Part shown: positions 12,201 to 23,664 of the stretch, in pieces
Numbering within the stretch: the first letter of the stretch is position 1
Layout: the number at the start of each line of letters is the position of its first letter
NCBI GenBank assembly: GCA_944474755.1
Contig: OX104123.1
Location: forward strand, 61,373,898-61,437,897
Length of the DNA: 64,000 nucleotides
Direction of reading: 5' to 3'
From: Limnoperna fortunei
Lineage: Eukaryota; Mollusca; Bivalvia; Mytilida; Modiolidae
Program-made: the position numbers and the translations under genes
The notes under the pieces: generated by a model
The model's input: only the letters and a program-made list of their open reading frames with translations
Told to the model about the DNA's origin: nothing
The model's database searches: none

Positions 12201-15200
12201 TGATCTTTTAAATTCCCTCCAGGTAAATTTTGATGGCATTAAAGTTAGGGAAAAACTTGTGTTGGACAAACAGGAAAATGCTGGACAGAAATCAAAAAGT
12301 GTTGGGACGAACAATTATTCTCAAGTGGACGGACACATCTTTATTCATTTTTTCTGATTTTATTACACTAGTGAAAGGCATATCATGAGAGGAAATATGA
12401 ATATATTTCTGAACTTAATCTTAAATTACAATAATTGTAATGACATGGTATCAAGCAAATTTTATTAATCATCCAATTTCAATTCATAAGTGTTTGGACG
12501 CACATGGACAGAAAATTTTGAAAAACTTATAATTTAGTAATTTTTAAAGTTCACAACAGATATTTCTCATCAAATGCATATGTTAGTTACTTTTAATGAC
12601 AAATTATTCAGATATGATCCTCTAAATCTTTGAAAGTCAGAAGTTTTTTCGTAAAAACATTTCAAAATGTACAGTATGGTTTGGACAAACACTGTTACGT
12701 CCAACATACTTATACTCAATTTAAAATTTAAAGGGTTTAATCTGAAATATCTTTGCTTTGCAATCATTTGGAGAAAATTAAACACATAATCTTAAAGAAA
12801 AACAAAAATTGACTTGGTGCAACAATCATTTCACTCTTTAAACACTTGTTAATTTTACTATGGAGAGTCATGTCACAAATCAAGTGAAGAAAAATGATCA
12901 ATATGCAACTAAACTTCCAATTTTCTTAGTTATTTTTTCAATTACATCGGAAACTTTTTTATTCTTATCGTTTTATCCTATTGTTAACACAACAAAATTA
13001 AAAATTTACAAAATTAGTCAGCTGATCAATTTTTAGAATAATCTGAAATCAACTACCCTAAATGTTGCACCTTAGCAAAGAAAGACTCATAAAAGTCGCA
13101 TGGTACCATGTTCATGGAAATAGACTATTGCACTACTTTTAAAATTATGTGACATTACACAAGTAAAATGTGTCAGTCAAAAAAAAGCCATTACAATGAT
13201 TGACTGGAGGTGGGCTTGATGCTCTAAGAGGACCAATAGTTTTTTGCAAGGGGCACAGGTACAGTACTTGAACCCATCAGTGCAACAAAAACTGCGATCA
13301 GTCAGGCGTCATCGATCAGTCAGCGATCCGTCAGCGATCAGTTAGCGATCAGTCATCAATCCGACGGATGATCGTTTCCCATCATGCATTTTACCAATCC
13401 GTCAATGATCGATTCGTATATATTGCGGAATTATAATTTCGTTTCGGTTGACTGCCTCACGTATATTCTTTTAATTTATATACAATGTAAATTTACTTTT
13501 TCCGTCTTTCTTTTTGTCAATAACCAGATGAATAATTGTTTTATTTAATTATTTATATTATTTATTTTGTCAATTGCACACATAGAGGTCGAACAAAGGT
13601 ATGTTCCTTTTAATTATTTATATTATTTTTTTTTGTCAATTGCACACATAGAGGTCGAACAAAGGTATGTTCCTGAATCTTCCACGAGATAAATAGTTGT
13701 TTTAAATGTCTCGTTTTATACTCAAATTATTTTTTTTGAATTTAATTGGTTTTAAGTTTACACATCCGGTTTTTAATTTTTGAAACTTTCTAAAAATTGA
13801 AGCTATGTAGATTAAATTAATATTTTTATATAAACTCACTAATAAATTTTTAAAAAACATAATTTGTTGATTGCACTTCATAAAAATTAAAAATAAAGTC
13901 ACTATAATTTTATTATTAATATTTATAGCACGTGTCTACGATCAGGTGGATAACAATTAATACATTAAAATCATTAAAAAAGACTATGCAACGAAGGCTC
14001 ATATATATTCATGTTCCACGTGTATACAATATTGAACATGAATTGTACGTTTCGCCAAACATTTCGAATTTTAAATAAATCCGTCATCGATCCGTGCATA
14101 TAATGAAATGACTGATCGCAAGCCTTTCCGAACCGTCATCCGTCAAAAAATGCAGCGGTTACCGATCCGTCATCCGTCAGTCAGCGATCCGTCACCGATC
14201 AGTCAATGTGTTGCACTGACTGGTTCAGGTACTGTAATAGTAGGAAACTAGACAACTAAGACATAAGACTAGACAATGATTTTTCTTCATTTGATTACTA
14301 TGATTAATAAGTTTCAATATAATTTAGAAGGTTCTTTAATGCAGTTGTATTTTTTTCTGTAAGCTTTCTAGCCCTCATCATTTGATGTTCATTGACATTG
14401 TATCACCCCTTTCATACATGTTCATCTTTCGGAAATAGCTGAAATTGCGATGCCTGGAAGTAAAGCCCTAACAAACAAACAAACAAATCCATATTTTAAG
14501 AGCATCACCCACCTTACCCAAATGGAAGGTGGTTGTTTCTGAAAGTAAGGTGGGTTTTATACCAACCTTAAATAAGGAAAGGAGAACACGGTCTTCAATT
14601 AGTTGATTTAATTGCAAAGATATGTGAAATAAAAATTTGGATACACTTAACTTAATAAGATCTTCTTGAGCTTCACAGGTAAAACCTTTCCTTTCATTAA
14701 ATTGATGTTGTCCAGGGCTCTGCTTTCTGCTTGCCCCTCTATGAAATTTAGGTGAGCTACCACTTATTTCAAGACTTGAAGTCAAATGAATTTAAGGCCA
14801 CACAGAATTGATTACTTGTTCTTTGGACAATTACATTTAAAAAAAGGAGCGAGCAAGCAAATTTTTTTTAATTTTTTTTCTAAAATCCTAATTTTTTGGA
14901 GGGAATGGTTTTTTTGTAGGGGAGCGGCATGTATTTAGTTTTTTAAAAATATTTTTATTCACTTTGAACAATTTAAACAGTGGGGTGACAAATTTTTCAT
15001 TTGATATTTATTTTTATTGTTTAATTGAAGCTAGTGACAATAATTTCCAGAATTATTTTAAATTCTTTCAATTTAAGATAGTGAAAACAACAGTCAATAT
15101 TGTATTTAAAGACCTTAGCATCTATTCAAAATGTTCTTTTATGTACTTATCAGTTGTTTTTGACAAATTAAAATGATATCTAAAGAGAACATAAGATGTT

Positions 15201-18200
15201 TAGTAGTTTTGACCAGAATTTGGAGCGAGCACTTAAAATTTAAATTTTATTTTTACTTTTCAATTTTGACATGAGGGCGATCTGAAGAACGAGTAATCAA
15301 TTCTGTCAGGCCTTACACAGAATTTTTTTTTTTAATTAAAAAGTAAAATGCTTTATTGTTATTTTCTAAAAATAACTTTTTAAGGATTTGCCATCACTTT
15401 CAAGACCTAGAGCACAGAGATCATCACATGTAAGAACATTAGCTGTCATAGCAAATGCTGCTGCTGATTTAATGGTAAGTTTTCATACGACTCCAAAAAT
15501 TTTGGACAACTCTTGTAAATGGGAGATAACTCACTATTTACAAAAATAGAGATTGTCATCCTTGTTGTATAATAAAAAAGGGCCCTAAATATATTTCATA
15601 TTTCTTCATCAATTTTTTAAAAAAAAGGTTTTTGAATTTAATTCTTATTTTTATTTGCTTTAAAAATAAACAAAAAAATGAATTTAATGTGAAATGTGGA
15701 TGGATTATTTTTTAAAAGAAAAACCTTTGTCAGTCCACCACAGGCTGCAAGTGTTGATAGCAATCAACTATCCATATTAAGCCTAAAAAGTAGAGGGTTC
15801 AACATGTTGAGGTCATATAATGGTGCACTTGGCACAGCTTTTTATTAACAATTCCAACCTATGTTTTTTTTAGATTAATACATTACATTGACCTATATTG
15901 GCTATTTGCGGAATAAACTTTTTTGAAAATTGGTCACAATGATTTGCTAAGGGGGCCTACTCTGATCATGCTTGATTGGTTTCCTATACATACTACGATA
16001 ATAAATTGGGTTTCATAAATAGCTAATGTATCATCATGAGTGTGGTTAACCCATCTGATTTAGTTCCATGCATATGTTAAATCAGAGTTGTGTTACTGCA
16101 CCCAATTAATTATACTGTATTTATTACATACTGTGAAAGTATTATTCGTGGGGTACCAATTTTCGTGGTTTTCGTGGGTTAAGCAAACCACGAATTTACG
16201 TTCCCAACAAACAGAGAATTATTCATTGCTTTGAAAGGAGATTTTTTTAAACCACGAATTTGACAACCAACGAATATGCAGTTCATTCTCAATCCACGAA
16301 AATTGATACCCACGAATTTAGGTATTTTCACAGTAGATGTAACACCAATATAATTATATTTTAAATGAAATTTCTGAATCGCATAGGAATTAAAGTGTCT
16401 GCTGTCATGCCGACAGTGCTATACATATGCCACAGTTTACATTTTAGCCGTTTATTGGTTATTTCGCACTGTAAATTACCAGGATTTATTTCATTGGGAA
16501 AAATAATAAAACTAAATGCAAAATTTACACCAATTGTGATTTTGTCAATTACGTAAGTAACATGTATCTTATTGCAATAAATTCATATCATTCTATTGAC
16601 TGTAAAAAAAATTAACATTTGATTATTCTTTAAATTATTAGAAATTCAAGATGTAAGTAGTATAGCTTATAATCTAGTGGTGTGAAGTTTTCATATAGTA
16701 ATTTATATATTTTCTACTTTAACATCCTTACCCTGCTGCTTAAGTGTGAATTTTGATGAGTACATTTGTAAATATTAATAATTACATTCTAATTTAAAAC
16801 GACTATTTCGATTGGTAAATAGTACTGTTTTATTTCTCGATAAAACTCACTAGCACATGCAACCTTCACGATAATTTTGCAGAGTAGTTGAAAGAATATA
16901 AACCATGCAATTTCTTTGCATACATTTAATATATTTGATTGGAATGTAATTATATACATTGAATGCAATATTTTTAAGTTTTATTGGTGTCTAAAAGCAT
17001 GGACCTTTGCACACATTTTCATCTTTAAAAATGTGAGTAGGTCCACGCTTTTACACACCAATAAAATTCAAAAATATTGCATTCAATATTTTATAGTGTA
17101 TATAAGAGCAACATTCAATTGCTAAGAATTTGAAAGTTAAAAACTCTTCATATTAAGTAGTTTTGTTATTACCTTTATTCTCTCATAGATTCTCTGTTTT
17201 CAATAGTTTAATTTAAAAAAACTGTTCTTTAACACCTATATTCTGAAAAGTTTGAAGGCTGTTTATATCATGTAAACATATACATGTACTCAATCTCTCT
17301 TCTGGATACCCATTTCACCTTATTCACAGCTCATATTTTATATACATTTTAGCATTTATTATCTGCACAGATTAGGCAGACGAGGGAGATTACATGTAGA
17401 TGCTACTTTTCTGTTTTCTTCTATTACAAACCATTCATTATAAAATGTATACATTTTGTGTGTGTGTGTGTAGATTGTTGTCTCCTCATTATTGCTTAAC
17501 AGCTATTATGAATTATTTTTTTCAGAAAATAATTAGCTTTCGTTTAATAGTTTTTAGTAGTGTTGGAAATAGGACTACTGTTTAGCAAAGAGTGATGAAT
17601 TTAAAAAAAATATTTTTTTTCAATTTAAAAATGGACAAAGATTAAAGTTTTTTTAGTATAAATTTAATTATCTATTCCACATGGTATTCCTTTCCATATT
17701 TTTTACTATAAAGAGTTTAAGTTTATAATGTGATTGTGATGTGTCTTCTTATGTACATTATTAATAGAATATTTTAGGAAGAGAGTGATGATAATGATGA
17801 GCTGCCAGATCCTGGCCTGAATGATATCACTGCTGCAAGGGTAAGTTAAATATTTAAAAATTAATTTAATTTTATTGCACAAATCTATAAATCTTCAATT
17901 AGTTTTAATAGCTTCCATGGAACTTTTGTTGGGGAATATGCATTTTGTCAAATGTAAAAAGAACGTTCAGTGAGTACGAGTCTGAGATTTTTTGTAATTA
18001 AAAGTTCTTTAGAATAACAAAGTTGGAAAGAGTAACTCAAAATAGCTAAACTTTATGAAAACAGTTATAAAACATGGATTAGTTTTAAAGATATGTAGCG
18101 AGAGAAAAAAAACACCTAGATTTTTCATGGGAAATACACTGCAATTTTTGCGTATGTTTTAAAATTGATATAATTTTAAAAACACAGTCATGTAATTTTT

Positions 18201-21200
18201 TTAATGTCGGACAAAAATGTTACAGAGGTAATAGATGTGCTTCACTTAATCCAAAAAATCTTTTTTTAACTTTTCATAATTTAATGAAACTCAGTGTAAA
18301 CAAAAGTGACTGACTATGTGATCTTATCTTTTCTCAAAACAGACTGAAAGACAAGTTGCTGGTCCAAGTGGACTTCAACAAAGAGGAGCAGCACACAGAG
18401 CCCATGCCTCTAATGCAGAAAGCAATGTATGAAATATAAAATGATTAACAATCAGGAATTATTACACCTTGTTTATGAAAGTAAAGATGCATAGTGTTTG
18501 GGTCCGTTTGTCCATCCATCCTTAACTCATGTTTATTACAGATTGACGATTTTCAAATATAAATACACACACATGACATATGCTGTTGGTTTTGAACAAG
18601 TAAAAATCACAGTAAAATAGGCCAGCTTAATCAAATTTGTGGTTCATTGATCTTGTGCATAAAGGGGGTGGTTATATAAATTCTTAGGTTTAGTTACAGG
18701 TTGAAGTTAGTTTGCCATGATGGGCATGATGGTAGTCCGGCATCTTCATTAACCTTCATACACATATGCATTTGGGCATATACTATACAAAAACAATCCT
18801 AGGCGATTTTATGCCTGTAACTTATCAGCTTCTTGTTAACTGATTTTTGTCTCGCTTGCGACTACTTTGTGGCGACAACGGCGTAAACTACTTTGTAAGA
18901 CTTGTGAAACATGAATTGCATAAAAAGTATAAAGCTAGGCATCTGATATTTGGTATACAGGCACTTGGGGTTAAGGTCTATGCAACTGGCCCCATGCCAT
19001 TTGACCCTGACTCCATTTTACATGTATATGGTTCAGCAACTACAGTATGTGAACTTGAATGATTTTCAGATGAAAATCCTTTTGTGAAAAATGAATTAAG
19101 TGAAAAGTATAATAGCTAGGCATTTGGTATGCAAACACTTGGGGCTTTGGTCTATGCAACTGGCTCTATGCCATTAGACCTTGACCCCATTTTCATGATG
19201 CAGTGACCCTGTGAACTTATATGATTTTGGGCCAAAAAAACTTCTTTGTAAGATGAATTAAGTGAAAAGTATAATAGCTAGGCATCTGAAAAATGGTATA
19301 CAGACCCTTGTGATTATGGTATGCACAACTGTCACCATGTAATGCAACCGTGACACCATTTTAATGGTTGAATGATTTGTCTTTTTTCATTGTTTCTCAA
19401 CTATGGTACATGGATCTAGAACGCAGCAGGCGACATACATGTACATGTATGATACATGTACATGTATGTCTTTCATGGAAGGCCACCATTTTGGTATTAC
19501 TATATGCATGTATATATGATAAAAGTATGTTACATTCTTCTCTCTAATTACCAGAATAGAACACCTCAAAGGAGACGGAGAGTATCAAATGCAAGAGGAG
19601 GAAGTACCACTAGTTTGGTAATTTAAATATATTTTTATATACATGCGATGACATGTCATTGGCAATAAATTTTACTCATGTCCTTCTGCCAAGCTTTTTT
19701 TAAAAACAGTTTTCCTTGATTTTTATACCCCACGCAACGAAGTTGCCGGGGTATAATGTTTTTGACCCGTCCGTGTGTCATACTGTTGTCGCCTGGATAG
19801 GGCTTTCAATTCTTTATGGATTTTCATGAAACTTTGGGAAATCATTTTTTATAATAAAAGCATGGATAGGATTGATTTGTAGAAAAATCCGTCAAAGGGG
19901 ACCATTTTTTTGGGAGGGGGACTTGTGAAAACTAACATATTTCATGTTGTCGCCTGGATAGCGCTTTCATTTCTTGCTTGATTTTCATGAAACTTTGGGA
20001 AATTGTTTTTTATAGTACAAGCTTGGATGGGATTGATTTTTAGAGAAATCCGTCAAGGGGGACCATTTTTTTGGGAGGGAGGACTAAAGAAAACCAACAT
20101 ATTTCATGTTGTCGCCTGGATAGCGCTTTTATTTTTTGATGGAATTTCATGAAACTTTGGGAAATAGTTTTTTATAGTAAAAGCATGGATGGGACTGATT
20201 TTTAGAGAAATCCGTCAAGGGGGACCATTTTTTCGGGAGAGGGGACTTAAGAAAACTAACATGTTCATGTTGTCGCCTGGATAGCGCTTTCATTTCTTGC
20301 TTGATTTTCATGAAACTTTGGGAAATTGTCACTTACATTAAATGCTTGGATCCAATTGATTTTTAGATAAATCCATTGAAAAGGGGGGGGGGCATGTTTT
20401 TTGGGAACGGGCTTTGTAAACTATTTTTTACATGTATATTGGATGTGTTGCCTGTACATGTACATTTTGGAAGGTGTGGGGTATTGTGAACTTGCTCACT
20501 AGGTTCTTTCATCATGTACAAATTGGTGAATATAAAATGGGCGCACCTCTCGACCAAAATTATTTTGTGTTAAAAAAGTGAGTTATGATATAATAAATTA
20601 GTTATCAAAAAAATTACCATGGTTTGCGAATGCTGCCAATACTAATTTTGACGAAATATGCATAGGAAACGTTGAAAATGTGTGAAAAATGAGGAATTTT
20701 CTAGTTTATGGCATGTTTGAAGTGTCAAAACTTAACCTGTAATGTTTATATTTTGCTAAATCTTATAGATATGAAAGTTCATTTATAAATTATCCAAAAA
20801 ACAAACACTACTTCTTCCTCACACCATGAAATCATGACTGGATCAGACCACACTGGTGGCATGATGCAGTGTTACTAAAAAAAAAATTCAAAATTGTTCT
20901 GAGAAATAACAAGACAGTATGTTGGTACGGTGTTGATATAAATACCTTAACAAATTTTAGTTCAATTTACGAGAAGTTGAAAAAGTTTAAAAATTAGTAC
21001 AATTACAGGGCCAATTTGAGGCCTTCATGGCTCTACTCCTTTGGGGAGCGGGGGTATCACTAGTAAGCATTAGCTCACAGATTTACCTGTTTTACTTGGC
21101 CTGAAATTTCCTCTTCTCTAATATAATTATGCAACAGTTCTTTATTCAAACTAACCTCCAACCTTTTATTAATATTGTGATAAAAGTATGTTATATTCTT

Positions 21201-23019
21201 CTCTCTAATTACCAGAATAGAACACCTCAAAGGAGACGGAGAGTATCAAATGCAAGAGGAGGAAGAACCACTAGTTCGGTAATTTAAAAATATTCTTACA
21301 CCACCTTTTCAAGAGGGGTATATAATGCCTGAAAAGTTTCCACAAATCAGGTTGAAATAGCAAGATGTAGTGTTATGTTGTATTATTGTAATCATTGCAA
21401 CTGTATTTTCAAACTTGTTTAAGAAAGATCCAATTAAATTATGTGATGGGCTTAAAAATATTTTAATGGAAAATCTATTTGAACAGTAAATACTGAGAAA
21501 AAAAATTACTGCTGTATAATATTGAACATATAATTCCAAATTTGTTTACCTGAAAACCACTATACTCATTTTTTTAATTAATATTAAATTAGTATGGATA
21601 TAATGACATTCTATAATATTTTACGGTCAATAACTTTTGTTTGGATTGACCAAAAATAAAACTTTTTATTAAGGTACGAAGTGGTAATGATTCTAATGAA
21701 GAGCCAGTGAATATTGATGCTAGAAATGCTGAAGTATGTTTCATTTGTTAGTCTAAAGTTATTAATTATAATATACCCCAGCTTCCAAAAGGGGTATACT
21801 GTTTAACCCTTGTCCGTTCATCTACATGTATTTATCTGTCATATTAATATTTCAGAAAATTCCTTTTATAACTGTCATATGTAGAAAATAATGAGATGTG
21901 GAAAACTGTGAAAGTGCATATATTATTATTTGTGGGGTACAATTTTTCTTGTTGAATTATGCACGACTTTAGATATTTATTTAGGTGAACATGACACAAC
22001 AAATTAACAGTTACATGTATTTCAATTCCTCAACAAAAGACAGAAAATTTATTAATTCTAAATCTGACACAACTCTTTAAATGAAGAATGAAGATTATGT
22101 TAGCCGTTTCACCCAAATATCTCCTTTAGTGCAACTCCTGGTTGCATTTTGGTAAAAAGTATTTGTATAAAAAGAACATTATATTATAAATTTCCATATC
22201 TTTAATACTATTTTTTTTCTTATATAATAATGCAAATTAGGCCCTCTAATTTTTATACCCCGCCACACGAAGTGGCGAGGTATTATGTTATACCCTCCAT
22301 TTCATTTAGTGTGCGCCCGTCCGTCCGTCCCCCGAAGGTTTCCGACCAATAACTTTCAAAGGATTCGAATGATATTTTGCACAGCTGTTTAGTACAAAAA
22401 ATACAGGTCAAGTTTGATTTCCAGCATGATCCGAAAAATAGTTTTTGAGATAGGCCATTTTTAAAAGTCAAATTTCATGAATTTTTTAGTTTCCGTCTGA
22501 TAACTTGAAAACACATCATATTTTCGGATCATACTGGAAATCAAACTTGACCTGTATTTTATTGTACTAAACAGCTGTGCAAAATATCATTCGAATCCTT
22601 TGAATAGTTTTTGAGATAGGCCACTTTGAAAAATCAAATTTCATGAATTTTTTAGTTTCCGACTAATAACTTGAAAACGCATCGAGCGATTCAAATACAC
22701 ATTAGGCTCAGGAGTGCTTTATGAAATGACACTGGGTATAAATAAATAATGCTGATCACTCTTTTTTTCAAATAACTATTCTACAAACTATTGATATATT
22801 ATATCGTGGCGGGGTATCATATAATGTCCCATTAGATGCCCTATTTTTTTCATACTTATTCCTCGTTTAATTGTTCACAGTAAAATTTGTATTGTAGATT
22901 GATACAACAGATGAAATACATGTATCTACGCCAGTTTCTAGCCAAAATGTGGTGAGTGTTTTTGAGAGATAATCAAATAGCTAAGTACATAACTGAATGA
23001 AAATTTCAATTTCTATGAA

Positions 23020-23080
<61 letters not shown>

Positions 23081-23583
23081 TCGTAGCGATTACAAATGCA
23101 AGCCAGATCTACCTGTCAGTCGCCATCTCTGATCCACTGGACACAGTCCTGAAGATCTCTCCAGGTTGTCAATCACGATCATTGACCATAACCCATCTTG
23201 GTCAACCACTGAAAGGCTTGCTTGGGAAAGTTTTTTTTATTAAAACTTAGGAAACCTGAAATCCCTGCGGTATCAACAAAAAGATTTAAAAAGTTTTCAA
23301 TACAGTTAACGTACAACTACCCGAGATCAGTTTTATTTTTCATGTTTTCATTTTAAGGCTAAGGATCTGGCGTTTAGGCATCATGCGCCTTTTTGCACTG
23401 ATGAAGGACACACGAGTGTCCGAATATTTGCAAGAGCATTATTTCATCTATTTTAACACCAGTCGGTAATGTCGTGTACACTCTTTAGATTATATTAATT
23501 AGTTTTTTATGTACAGCATCGTTTTATACGATCCATTACCGTTGTGTAAGCGAAACGTGTGACTTTTTTCAAGATTTTATTAA

Positions 23584-23664
<81 letters not shown>

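Noticed and set aside
11130..12720. Coding repeat (the motif reads WTNMDRH in one frame)
   Set aside because: Frame and reading differ between copies and stops lie between all of them.
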